A DNA stretch of 32,661 nt from CAYLYP01 sp964387795 (GTDB lineage: Bacteria; Bacteroidota; Bacteroidia; Bacteroidales; UBA7960), in the NCBI GenBank assembly GCA_964387795.1, contig CAYLYP010000031.1:1-32661 (forward strand), read 5' to 3'. Of this stretch, positions 6,797 to 15,037 are shown in pieces. The position numbers were made by a program, and so were the translations under genes. Each line of letters opens with the position of its first letter. Positions within the stretch are counted from its first letter, which is position 1. Below the pieces are notes generated by a model that was given only the letters and a program-made list of their open reading frames with translations, was not told the DNA's origin and did not search any database.

Positions 6797-9103
6797 TTAT
6801 TCCTCAAACTCATTCAGTTCGTAAGACAGTTTAAGGATCTTCATAATCCTGTCATCATAGTCTTTTACAGGGATGTAAGTCTCAATAAAGCTCAGGGACT
6901 GATTGTTTATATTAACAACTGACTTGCGCTTCCTTGAGTTTCCTGCTTTAATTGTGGACCAGAAATTTTTAAGTTCCTGAAGCTGTTCGCCCTCAAGGTC
7001 TAAGTTCTGATAATAATAAGTCCCCATTACCTGATCACGCCTGATACCGATCCTGTCGAGGTAGAGGTCGTTTACATTGATTACCCTGCCTTCGAGGTCA
7101 TATTCCACAAGATAGGAAGCAGCGCTCAGGGAGTTGACAAGGCTTTGTATCTCCATCGATTTTCGTGCTGCATCTTCCTGTGTTGCATGAAGCTCTTCCA
7201 TGTTTTGGCGCATCTCTTCTTCCTGGGCAGCCATCTCTTCTGCATGAAGCTGTGTTTGCTCAAGCAGGATTCGGGTCTTGGCATTTACCCTTACAGCAAG
7301 CAATGTAGAGGCAATACTCTCCGCAGTCTTTTCAAGAAACTCTATTTCATAAGGCTGAAGAACTTTAAAAGATGCAAGTTCAACAACACCAAGGATTTCT
7401 TCTTCGTGCATTAATGGAACTAATATGATGCATGTAGGATTTGCCTGGCCTAATCCTGATGTAACTTCAACATAGGAATCAGGAACCTGGGTAAGGAAAA
7501 TTGTTTTCTGCTCCAATGCACAAGCACCTACCAGGCCTTCACCCCATTCAATACGCTTTTGTAAAAACTTCTTCCTGTCCCAGGCATAAGAAGAAATCAG
7601 CTCAAAATGCATATCATTTTCATTGTCTGTATTGGCCAACAGGATGCCACCCTGGTTGGCATCAAGGTATTTTACAAGGTTTTTAACAACCTCATCGCCA
7701 AGTTTTTTGATATCATTATTGTTTTTGCGCAGCAAGTCAGCAAACAAAGCAAATCCTTCATTAGCCCAGGTACGCTTCTGGTCTTCAAGTTTTCGTTTTT
7801 GTTCTTCCTCTGATGCGTTAAGAAGGCTTTTCTGCATATCTATCAATGACTTGCCCAATACATCCGTGTCGGACAGCATCTCAAGGCTGCTGTCAAGGTT
7901 CCCTTTGCCAATAGCCTGGGCAAAACTTGCTTTATTGTTTAGCCCTTCTATTGATACATTCAATGCTTCAGACATCTCTTCTATCTCATCCCCCGAATCA
8001 ATCTGAAGCTTCATGTTTTGGTCAACCTCCCCTTTTGATAACCTGTTTAGCGTTTTTGTAATCTTCACAATGGGCTTGGTAAGGTTATCAGCTACAAGGA
8101 TTAAAACCACCACAAGGATAATCAGGCCAATAATACCAACAATTAGGGAAATGAGAAAGTCCCGGTTGGCTTTGGCAGTCATCACATCAACAGGAATTGA
8201 CAAGACAAGGCTCCAGGGTGTTTTTATCTTTCCCGGGCTGATGGGAACCAACACCACAAAATGGTCTTTGCCATCTTCGTTTTCCCTTACAAAGGAATAC
8301 TCCTCCCCTTTTTTAACGTGCTGGTTTAAGTTATGTTCTATGCTGTCTTTCTCCCAAACTTCCCCAATGCTTTTATTAATATACTCCGTATTGGCATGTC
8401 CTGCAATATACCCATTGTTGGCCAGAATAAATGCATAGCTCCCTTCAACAGGTTTCACACCTTCAATCATTTTCTGGAGGGCAGTCAGCTCAAGGTCGAG
8501 CCCGATCATACCCATATATTTACCATTAATATTAACGGGGACACCAATCGTTGTCATCAATACATCCCCAACCTGGTCATCAGTGATACGGTCAAAATAG
8601 GGATCCCATAAGTGCTCAACAGCATTTGCTTTAAATGAGGCATACAATGGGGGATCCCCATTCTCGCTCCTCACTGCTGTTTCAACAATTAATGTATCCC
8701 CTGAATGCGCTACCTTATTAAAAAACCTTCCATAGGTTTTATCATAATCAGGGACAAAGCCATAAAACTCCCAGCTGTCCCAAATACAATAAATATGAGG
8801 GTTGTCTTGTAATACCGGCTTATACATCTCAGGAAAAAGCTTCTGCCATTGCTCTACATCCATAGATTTGTATATTGAAAAAGCCTGGGTTAAGGTGCGG
8901 GTAAGGGCAAAATCCCTTTCAAAATCCTTATCCACTGCTGCTGCAACCTCCCTTGCTGTCAATACAGCATTGCGGCGGGCATCTTCAAGGGCGCTTTTCC
9001 TGGAACTAAATGAAATATAACCTATTGCGATTATATATAAAAAAGCTGATGCACTTAAGACAAAAAGCAATATCTTTTGTCTGATTTTCATTTTAATTTT
9101 CAT
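6797..9103 (-). CDS. Membrane sensor: dCache, HAMP, GAF and PAS, no output domain
   Basis: A 768-residue inner-membrane protein. One membrane helix (about 10-31) precedes a large periplasmic dCache-type ligand domain (about 38-311), with a second helix at about 315-339. A HAMP region (about 338-391) is followed by a HAMP-like second segment, a GAF domain (about 463-605), a coiled coil (606-658, with repeats of EEM and QNMEELHATQE) and a C-terminal PAS domain ending NEFEE. There is no kinase, cyclase, phosphatase or chemoreceptor signalling tip. The ATG at 9103 is preferred because the earlier TTG at 9124 lies inside the promoter -7 box. It probably signals through partner proteins. A broken paralogue lies just upstream. 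Confidence 0.85.
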   Translation of the reverse strand: MKIKMKIRQKILLFVLSASAFLYIIAIGYISFSSRKSALEDARRNAVLTAREVAAAVDKDFERDFALTRTLTQAFSIYKSMDVEQWQKLFPEMYKPVLQDNPHIYCIWDSWEFYGFVPDYDKTYGRFFNKVAHSGDTLIVETAVRSENGDPPLYASFKANAVEHLWDPYFDRITDDQVGDVLMTTIGVPVNINGKYMGMIGLDLELTALQKMIEGVKPVEGSYAFILANNGYIAGHANTEYINKSIGEVWEKDSIEHNLNQHVKKGEEYSFVRENEDGKDHFVVLVPISPGKIKTPWSLVLSIPVDVMTAKANRDFLISLIVGIIGLIILVVVLILVADNLTKPIVKITKTLNRLSKGEVDQNMKLQIDSGDEIEEMSEALNVSIEGLNNKASFAQAIGKGNLDSSLEMLSDTDVLGKSLIDMQKSLLNASEEEQKRKLEDQKRTWANEGFALFADLLRKNNNDIKKLGDEVVKNLVKYLDANQGGILLANTDNENDMHFELISSYAWDRKKFLQKRIEWGEGLVGACALEQKTIFLTQVPDSYVEVTSGLGQANPTCIILVPLMHEEEILGVVELASFKVLQPYEIEFLEKTAESIASTLLAVRVNAKTRILLEQTQLHAEEMAAQEEEMRQNMEELHATQEDAARKSMEIQSLVNSLSAASYLVEYDLEGRVINVNDLYLDRIGIRRDQVMGTYYYQNLDLEGEQLQELKNFWSTIKAGNSRKRKSVVNINNQSLSFIETYIPVKDYDDRIMKILKLSYELNEFEE

Positions 9104-9121
9104 GAGCAGATAGATTTTTGT

Positions 9122-9129
9122 CAAAATTA
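9122..9129 (-). promoter_or_regulatory. -7 box of the dCache sensor gene
   Basis: TAATTTTG on the minus strand matches TAnnTTTG. It is conserved at the same distance from the start in the decayed paralogue (9778-9785). It predicts a leader of only about 12 bases and argues for the ATG at 9103. Confidence 0.5.
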
Positions 9130-9238
9130 ATTTTTTTGATATTCATTCCTATTTTTTTCTATGGGATTTTAACCAATTGTTGTAAAAACTGGTGAAAACC
9201 CCTGTTTTTTTCCCTCAGTAAATAGTCAGTTTGACTCA

Positions 9239-9761
9239 TTAATCTGTTTCATTTTCAAACTCATCAGGCTCATTAGAAAGCTTTATGACTCTTGTGACCC
9301 TTCCATCAGCATCCTTTACAGGGATATAATTCTCAATGAAGGTATAATGAACCCCATCCCTGATAATTACACTTTTACGTTTCCCTGCATTACCTCTTAT
9401 CACTTTTGCCCGGAAGCCTTTTATTCTCTCAGGCTGACTTTCATCAAGCCCAACATTGTCAAAGAAATACTCGCCTAATACCTTTTCAACTGAAAATCCT
9501 ATTGTTTCAATATATAGGTTATTTAAATTGAAAATCAAGCCATACTGAATATGTCTGGGTAAAAGTCAGGACTAATGCAAAATCCTTTGTCATTGAGGCT
9601 GCTAACTCCCTGGCTGGTAATATAGCATCCTTTTGGGCATTGTCTGATGCGCTGTTCCATGAACTTATTGACATATATCTAATAACTCCAATGTATAGAA
9701 TGGTTGAAACACTGAATACAAAAAGCAAAATCTACTGTCTGATCTGTATTTTCAACTTCAA
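9239..9761 (-). pseudogene. Decayed tandem copy of the dCache/GAF/PAS sensor
   Basis: Two pieces match the neighbouring sensor. Bases 9541-9761 encode its first membrane helix and the start of the periplasmic domain (FVFSVSTILYIGVIRYMS, then ARELAASMTKDFALVLTFTQTYS). Bases 9239-9540 encode its C-terminal PAS domain (FIENYIPVKDADGRV, against FIETYIPVKDYDDRI). Roughly 600 codons between them are missing, and the two parts are in different frames. The start codon has become TTG, and the codon equivalent to Lys is now the stop TAG (9732-9734). With a lost start, a nonsense codon, a deletion and a frameshift, it cannot make the sensor, although a short PAS-only peptide from an internal TTG cannot be excluded. 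Confidence 0.85.
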
Positions 9762-9777
9762 ATGGAGATATTTTTTT

Positions 9778-9808
9778 CAAAATTAGTTTTTTTGAAACAT
9801 TTTCCAAA
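9778..9808 (-). promoter_or_regulatory. Intact promoter of the decayed sensor copy
   Basis: TTTG (9805-9808), 19 bases, then TAATTTTG (9778-9785) on the minus strand is a full consensus. The sequence from here to the start region aligns with the leader of the intact sensor gene, so the promoter was duplicated with the gene. Confidence 0.55.
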
Positions 9809-10044
9809 CCATTGAATCACATTATTTTAATTAAAATATCAACAGTTTTTTAGCTTTATTTTTTTATCACAACAAATCATTCAATCAGCCTTTCATTTTC
9901 CAGATTCGTTATTAAAACAAAACATATTTTTTTTTCATATATTTTGAAAGAAAAATCATTTTATTATCAATTCTTCCATCAACATTTCACAAAAGTGTAA
10001 CTTTACAATGATTTTTGTAAACCTATATTATTATTTATCTGCTC

Positions 10045-10458
10045 ATGGAACAAGCCATTCCAGAACGTAATTTCTATCCTGAATTTGTCTTCCAGGCAAG
10101 CCGCAGCAGAGGTGCCGGTGGACAAAATGTCAATAAAGTAAACAGCCGTGTTGAATTGTTTTTCAACATCAACAATTCACTATGCCTTGATGAAGATGAA
10201 AAAACAATTATTTTTGAAAAACTCAAAAACAGGATTTCTTCTGAAGGACAACTCATTATCAGTTGCGAAACGGAACGTTCCCAATTCCGTAACAAAGAAC
10301 TCTGTATTGAAAAGTTCTTTGACCTTATTGTCCAGGCACTTAAAGTGAAGAAAAAACGTATCAATACCAATCCCACCCATGCTTCGCGCCAGAAAAGAAT
10401 GGATTCCAAACGCCTGCGTTCCGACATTAAACAATCAAGAAAAAAACCAGATTTATAA
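10045..10458 (+). CDS. arfB: Alternative ribosome-rescue factor, peptidyl-tRNA hydrolase (ArfB/YaeJ type)
   Basis: A 137-residue release-factor-like protein. It carries the catalytic GGQ loop in SRGAGGQNVNKV (GGQ at residues 25-27), which hydrolyses peptidyl-tRNA in the ribosomal peptidyl-transferase centre. It lacks the codon-recognition domains of RF1 and RF2. The tail is very basic (KKKRINTNPTHASRQKRMDSKR, residues about 111-132, followed by IKQSRKKPDL), as expected of the segment that enters the empty mRNA channel of stalled ribosomes. The length is typical. It stands alone, with the sensor pseudogene behind it. Confidence 0.93.
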   Translation: MEQAIPERNFYPEFVFQASRSRGAGGQNVNKVNSRVELFFNINNSLCLDEDEKTIIFEKLKNRISSEGQLIISCETERSQFRNKELCIEKFFDLIVQALKVKKKRINTNPTHASRQKRMDSKRLRSDIKQSRKKPDL

Positions 10459-10639
10459 ACAGCACCAAATATTTTTCCCTAAGCCCCAAAGAGGCCTCCT
10501 ATAAGGTTTTTATGCCTAAACTCAACAAACATTATGGAATTGTTCCAATACCTGTCATGCGGCTTTTATAAATCATAAGATGAAATACAATCAATAAAAT
10601 AAGGATTCATTTCAAATCCGGCCTTAAGTATCAAAACCC

Positions 10640-10696
10640 ATGAACAGCATTGCAATCCAACAAACAATACTAAAAATCAATTTGGTGAACCAATGA
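10640..10696 (+). CDS. Possible 18-residue leader peptide
   Basis: A short frame starting at ATG 10640 ends in TGA at 10694-10696, overlapping the ATG of the next gene (10693) as ATGA. This arrangement is typical of translational coupling. No Shine-Dalgarno sequence is visible, and chance is a fair explanation. Confidence 0.15.
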   Translation: MNSIAIQQTILKINLVNQ

Positions 10697-11226
10697 ATGC
10701 AGCATTAAAAACAGCTTTGGAAAACAAACAATCAAGGGCCAATGCTGACAACATCGTAAAGCTTTTTCAAAATAATGCATTTAGCCTTGAAGAACTCTTT
10801 CTGGCAATAGAGATGTGCGAAGAACCTTATTCGCAAAGGGCTGCCTGGCCAATGGGGATTATCCTTGCCGAACAACCTCAATCCGGACTGCCTTTCATAT
10901 ACAGAATGTTTAAGCTACTTGATAAAAAAAACCATCCCTCCGTAAGAAGGCTAATCATGGGGTATTTTGCTATCATCCAGATACCCGAAGACCTTGAAGG
11001 TCCCTTGTACGACAAATGCTTTGCATGGGTCACCGACCTCTCTTTGCCTGCTACAATCCCAATTTTTTCTATGCAGATTATGTATAATATTGGCTTAAAA
11101 TATCCTGAATTACATGACGAATTATATTTGATTATTAAAGATTTAATGCCTTTTGCCAAAGGAGGCGTTTATAGCCGCTCAAAAAAAATAAAACACTGGA
11201 TTGAAGTAAGTAGAAGACCTTTCTGA
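10693..11226 (+). CDS. Conserved-looking protein of unknown function, helical repeat-like
   Basis: A 177-residue protein with no signal peptide or membrane helix. It looks largely alpha-helical, with regularly spaced hydrophobic helices around residues 20-45, 65-80, 85-100, 120-135 and 140-155. That suggests a HEAT-like or armadillo-like fold, though I recognise no named family. It is lysine-rich at the C terminus (SRSKKIKHWIEVSRRPF). It lies 234 bases after arfB in the same orientation. The following 430 bases hold the 11-bp repeat array. Confidence 0.7.
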   Translation: MNAALKTALENKQSRANADNIVKLFQNNAFSLEELFLAIEMCEEPYSQRAAWPMGIILAEQPQSGLPFIYRMFKLLDKKNHPSVRRLIMGYFAIIQIPEDLEGPLYDKCFAWVTDLSLPATIPIFSMQIMYNIGLKYPELHDELYLIIKDLMPFAKGGVYSRSKKIKHWIEVSRRPF

Positions 11227-11325
11227 TAATAACCCAATCAATAATCCAACAGATTGATATACAATTATATACTATATAATATTTTTAAGCATTCCCAACA
11301 ATTTCCCTGTTATCAACACAGTTTT

Positions 11326-11472
11326 TGAACACTCCCTGAACACTTTCAGAACGCTACCTGTTCACTCCCTTGTATTACCATGGTCATACTTAAAGCGGAC
11401 TTAAAGCGGGTTTAAGCCGGGTTGAACCCGGCTCAAACCCGCCTCAAACCCGCCTCAACCCCGGCTCAACCC
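11326..11472. repeat. Drifting 11-bp tandem repeat array
   Basis: From 11390 the sequence reads in 11-base units: TTAAAGCGGAC, TTAAAGCGGGT, TTAAGCCGGGT, TGAACCCGGCT, CAAACCCGCCT, CAAACCCGCCT, CAACCCCGGCT, CAACCC. Each unit resembles its neighbour more than a distant unit. An earlier set, TGAACACTCCC (11326), TGAACACTTTC, AGAACGCTACC and TGTTCACTCCC (to 11369), keeps the same 11-base spacing, and two poorly matching units bridge the sets. The second set is much richer in G+C than its surroundings. Within it GCGGGTTT (11406-11413) and GCCGGGTT pair with AACCCGGC and AAACCCGC (11435-11442), making a strong cruciform or hairpin. Eleven is not a multiple of three, so it is not a coding repeat. Confidence 0.8.
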
Positions 11473-11596
11473 TTAACATGATTATTGTCGGTTACGTTTT
11501 TATTAACACATTTGACTTCTGATAAATGATTTCCGATTTTCATATTGAGGCAAATTATATCTGATATGGATTGCTTATGAAATATTGATAACAATC

Positions 11597-11641
11597 AAAA
11601 AAAAATCCCGGTAACATCCGCCAGGACGGATATACCGGGAT
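11597..11641 (-). terminator. Intrinsic terminator after the UvrA-like gene
   Basis: ATCCCGGTA (11605-11613) pairs with TACCGGGAT (11633-11641), with an inner ATCCG/CGGAT stem. On the minus strand it is followed by nine T. Confidence 0.9.
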
Positions 11642-11659
11642 GAAATGTGTTAGTTATTA

Positions 11660-13915
11660 TCAGAGTCGGCCAGCCAGGAATTTTCCTGTAAAGGATCTTT
11701 CACATTGGACCAGGCCTTCAGGAACGCCTTCATATAAAACCTCTCCTCCTGCTTTGCCACCCTCCGGACCCATATCAATAATCCAGTCAGCCTGGCGGAT
11801 GATATCAAGGTTATGCTCAATGATAATCACGGTATTGTCATTGTCAACAAGTTTTTTCACGATACGATAGAAGTTATCAATATCAGAAAGGTGCAAACCA
11901 GTAGTGGGTTCATCCATCACATAGATGTTCGATTCTTTGTGAAGCTCGGCTGCAATTTTAAGTCTCTGGGCTTCGCCCCCTGAGAGTGAGCTAAGTGATT
12001 GTCCTATTTTAAGATATCCAAGGCCCACATCCTGAAGGATGCGGAGTTGTTTTTTAATTTTGGGGGCCTGAAAGAAATCAATAGCTTTATCAACCTGCAT
12101 ATCAAGCACCTGGGCTATATTAACCCCATCAAGTTTATACTGAAGGACTTCGTCGTGGTATCTTAAACCGTTGCAGGCATCACACTGGGTTTTTACAGCA
12201 TCAAGAAAATGCATTTCAAAACTTAATACACCCTGGCCATTGCATTTTGGACAAGCCCCTTTTGAGTTGAAGCTAAATAATCCGCTATCCTGTCCGCTTG
12301 CTTTTGCAAATTCTTTTCGTATCAGGTCAAAAACCCCGGTATAGGTAGCCGGATTGGCCCTCGAAGACCTCCCAATTGGCGATTGATCAATTACGATAGC
12401 CTGTGGATATTGTTTAACGAAACACTGATGGATAAGGCTGCTTTTTCCACTCCCTGCAACTCCGGTAACACATGTAAGAAGTCCTTTAGGAATCCTTACT
12501 GTGACATTTTTGAGGTTGTTGGCAGTGGCATTTTCAACAAGCAGAAAGTCTTTGGCTGGTTTTCGTTGTTTGCGAACCGTATCATTTCGGAAAAGACATT
12601 TTGCGGTAATCCCATCAGCGCTTTTCAAATCCCCGACAGGGCCGTTAAAAATAATCTCACCACCATATTTTCCTGCCTGGGGACCCATATCAATAATCCA
12701 GTCAGCAGCTTTAATAATATCAGCGTCATGTTCAACAACAAAGACACTATTTCCATTATCCCTAAGCCTGTAGAGCACTGACATCAGATTGGAGGTATCG
12801 CGGGGATGAAGCCCGATGGAAGGTTCATCAAGGACATAAAGCATATCAACAAGGTTGCAATCCAATTGGCGGGCCATTTTCACCCTTTGGGATTCACCAC
12901 CGGAGAGCGTAGCTACAGTACGATCAAGTGAAAGATAAGCCACACCGATATCAATAAGCTGTTCGAGCAGGAAAGTTGTTTTCCTGATGATAGGAAGTGC
13001 AATTTCATCATCAATTTTTTTGACAAAATCCAGAACTTCAGGGAGTTCGAGTGAACAAACTTCATCAATACCAAGTCCATTCACCTTCACCTCCCTGGCA
13101 CGCTGGTTAAGCCTTGTACCATTGCAATGAGGGCATTCGGAATACTTTAAAAACTTGCGGTATGCATCTTTCTCTTCTTCAGGGGCCTCATCTTCAGCTT
13201 TTTCCAAAATAGCCTTTTCCAATCTCTTTGCCAGGCCCACAAAGGTTTTGGAATAAGTTCCGGCACCATGCGCCCTGCTAACAGGCACCGGATCGGTATA
13301 AAGTAAGAATTGAAGCTCTTCGGGCGTGAAATCACCAAGTTTCTTATGGACATCAACAATCCCGATAGCCACTATTTCGCGCCAGAACCAACTGCCCGAT
13401 TGCATACCCGGATATAAGACCCCGCCATCATAGATTGATTTTTCCTTGTCCAGGAACAAATCGATATCAACACTTACTTTCTTGCCCAAACCATGACAAT
13501 GAGGGCACATCCCTTCAGGGTGGTTAAAAGAAAACAAAAAAGATGGCCCGATAAAAGGCTTCCCAATCCGAGAAAATAAGAGCCTGAGATATGTATTTAG
13601 CTCGGTGGCAGTACCAACAGTGCTCCTCAGATTATTTCCCATACGTTTTTGGTCGATGACAATGGCAGTGGAAAGGTTCAGGATGTCATCCACATCAGGA
13701 CGTGAGAGCTTAGGCATACGTGTACGGGCAAAGGAAGAGAAAGTCTCGATGAGTTGCCTCTGTGCTTCTGTATAAAGGGTATCGAACAATAAGGAAGACT
13801 TACCGGAACCTGAGACACCTGTAAATACAACAAGTTTATGTTTGGGTATTTCAACATAAATGTTTTTCAGGTTATTGGTATGGGCATTTTGGACCACAAT
13901 ATGATCATGTAACAT
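11660..13915 (-). CDS. uvrA: UvrA-like ABC ATPase lacking the UvrB-binding domain (UvrA2 class)
   Basis: A 751-residue twin ABC ATPase of the DNA-scanning UvrA family. Walker A motifs are GVSGSGKSS (about 33-41) and GVAGSGKSS (about 485-493). Signature motifs are LSGGES (337-342) and LSGGEA (644-649), each followed by DEP Walker B segments. Zinc cysteine pairs are Cys137/140, Cys261/264, Cys555/558 and Cys578/581. In housekeeping UvrA, some 110 residues forming the UvrB-binding domain separate the RxGEP region from FSFNNPxGxCPxCxGLG. Here RIGKPFIGPS runs straight into FLFSFNHPEGMCPHC at about residue 120, so that domain is absent. It is probably not the main excision-repair UvrA; related UvrA2 proteins are linked to drug or DNA-adduct tolerance. 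An AraC regulator lies upstream. Confidence 0.92.
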   Translation of the reverse strand: MLHDHIVVQNAHTNNLKNIYVEIPKHKLVVFTGVSGSGKSSLLFDTLYTEAQRQLIETFSSFARTRMPKLSRPDVDDILNLSTAIVIDQKRMGNNLRSTVGTATELNTYLRLLFSRIGKPFIGPSFLFSFNHPEGMCPHCHGLGKKVSVDIDLFLDKEKSIYDGGVLYPGMQSGSWFWREIVAIGIVDVHKKLGDFTPEELQFLLYTDPVPVSRAHGAGTYSKTFVGLAKRLEKAILEKAEDEAPEEEKDAYRKFLKYSECPHCNGTRLNQRAREVKVNGLGIDEVCSLELPEVLDFVKKIDDEIALPIIRKTTFLLEQLIDIGVAYLSLDRTVATLSGGESQRVKMARQLDCNLVDMLYVLDEPSIGLHPRDTSNLMSVLYRLRDNGNSVFVVEHDADIIKAADWIIDMGPQAGKYGGEIIFNGPVGDLKSADGITAKCLFRNDTVRKQRKPAKDFLLVENATANNLKNVTVRIPKGLLTCVTGVAGSGKSSLIHQCFVKQYPQAIVIDQSPIGRSSRANPATYTGVFDLIRKEFAKASGQDSGLFSFNSKGACPKCNGQGVLSFEMHFLDAVKTQCDACNGLRYHDEVLQYKLDGVNIAQVLDMQVDKAIDFFQAPKIKKQLRILQDVGLGYLKIGQSLSSLSGGEAQRLKIAAELHKESNIYVMDEPTTGLHLSDIDNFYRIVKKLVDNDNTVIIIEHNLDIIRQADWIIDMGPEGGKAGGEVLYEGVPEGLVQCERSFTGKFLAGRL

Positions 13916-13957
13916 GGCAATAAGGATTTAATGATTCAGGAAGATTTTTTTCGGGTG

Positions 13958-13965
13958 CAAAATTA
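13958..13965 (-). promoter_or_regulatory. Possible -7 box of the UvrA-like gene
   Basis: TAATTTTG on the minus strand lies 42 bases before the ATG, within the 88-base gap after the AraC gene. No good -33 box is seen, so co-transcription with the regulator is equally possible. Confidence 0.3.
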
Positions 13966-14003
13966 TCCATACAACAACTTCTGAAATTGTATAAAAACGA
14001 CAA

Positions 14004-14822
14004 TTACTCAACAATCCCTTCCTGAGCCTGATAATTGCATATCTGCCTAAATTCGCCTGGGGTATAACCTGAGAACATTTTAAAATCCCTGATAAAATGG
14101 GCCTGGTCAAAATAGCCACATTGATAGGCAAGATCAGTAAGGGCTTGGTCATTAGCCATTGACAGCCTTTTAACGGCCATCTGGAACCTCATCATTTTCA
14201 GGTATTGTTTAGGGGTTTTTCCAAGCCTGGCTGCAAATTTTCGTTCAAGTCCTTTGTTGCTTACTGCCAACATATCTGCAAGCTCATGAGCCTGTATGCC
14301 AGCCTTACTGGTTTCGATGAGGGAAACGGCCTTTTTGAGGAAAGCAAGGTCATAGGCATCAAGAGGGCAAAACGCTTTTTTTAAAAAATCCTCAACTATA
14401 GCAATACGTTCGGTTAAATGGCACGCATTTGATAATTGCTCTTCAATATCCCTTATTTTATCACCAAGCACAGCCCGAAGGTCAACACTCATATTTTCAA
14501 TCTCGGCAAGAGGAAAATTAAAGAACTGGCAAGCCCCAAAAGGATGGAAAGATACAGCCAGTACACCCGAATCGCCGACAGAGGTTACGTCAGAAAACCC
14601 GGAAATCAAACCAGAAAGAACAGTAAGAGGCTGCGATGACAGGGAGTTATTTTCAGCATTGATTACTGCAAAAGGTTTTCGATAATGAAACATCAATTCT
14701 ATATTTCCGGTAGGGATTACCCTTTCAGCAACATGACCTTCCTGCTCGTCAATCTCAAGCACCCAGTAATGCTTTACAAAATCAGATAAAAAAGCAGAAG
14801 GTTTGACATACTGATAGCGCAT
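14004..14822 (-). CDS. AraC-family transcriptional regulator
   Basis: A 272-residue regulator. The N-terminal half starts YVKPSAFLSDFVKHYWVLE and resembles the DUF6597-type sensing region of many Bacteroidota AraC proteins. The C-terminal 100 residues form the double helix-turn-helix domain, seen in ADMLAVSNKGLERKFAARLG and in LTDLAYQCGYFDQAHFIRDF, ending in the typical GYTPGEFRQ. The frame is open to 14969, but that stretch is a hydrophobic non-family sequence and lies upstream of a -7 box at 14894-14901, so the ATG at 14822 is chosen. The UvrA-like gene follows 88 bases downstream on the same strand and is a plausible target. Confidence 0.9.
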   Translation of the reverse strand: MRYQYVKPSAFLSDFVKHYWVLEIDEQEGHVAERVIPTGNIELMFHYRKPFAVINAENNSLSSQPLTVLSGLISGFSDVTSVGDSGVLAVSFHPFGACQFFNFPLAEIENMSVDLRAVLGDKIRDIEEQLSNACHLTERIAIVEDFLKKAFCPLDAYDLAFLKKAVSLIETSKAGIQAHELADMLAVSNKGLERKFAARLGKTPKQYLKMMRFQMAVKRLSMANDQALTDLAYQCGYFDQAHFIRDFKMFSGYTPGEFRQICNYQAQEGIVE

Positions 14823-14893
14823 AAAAACCTGTATTTCTGTTTGATTTATAAACGAAGAAAAATATAATTGCCCTATACCACCCAACAAGAGTA

Positions 14894-14901
14894 CAAATAT
14901 A
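14894..14901 (-). promoter_or_regulatory. -7 box of the AraC regulator gene
   Basis: TATATTTG on the minus strand, predicting a leader of about 65 bases. It helps exclude the longer start at 14969. Confidence 0.4.
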
Positions 14902-15037
14902 AATGTTGTCAGTAAGCTTAAAAAGCTATTGCACAAATATTTTCTTTTAATATTTTTACGTGCAAGCAACTTTTAATAATAAAAAAGCATCAATTAGAAT
15001 ATAAAACCGAAACTTTTCCTTAAAAAAATCTGAATCC

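Noticed and set aside
7145..8611. Several plus-strand open frames opposite the dCache sensor gene, including one of 141 codons at 8013-8438
   Set aside because: They lie wholly inside a well-supported gene on the other strand and encode no recognisable motifs; they are mirror images of its codon pattern.
10074..10434. Two minus-strand frames opposite arfB
   Set aside because: arfB has the catalytic GGQ motif and the expected length; the antisense frames show no family features.
12383..12781. Plus-strand frame of 132 codons opposite the UvrA-like gene
   Set aside because: Antisense to a clear ABC ATPase with intact motifs; no promoter or domain of its own.
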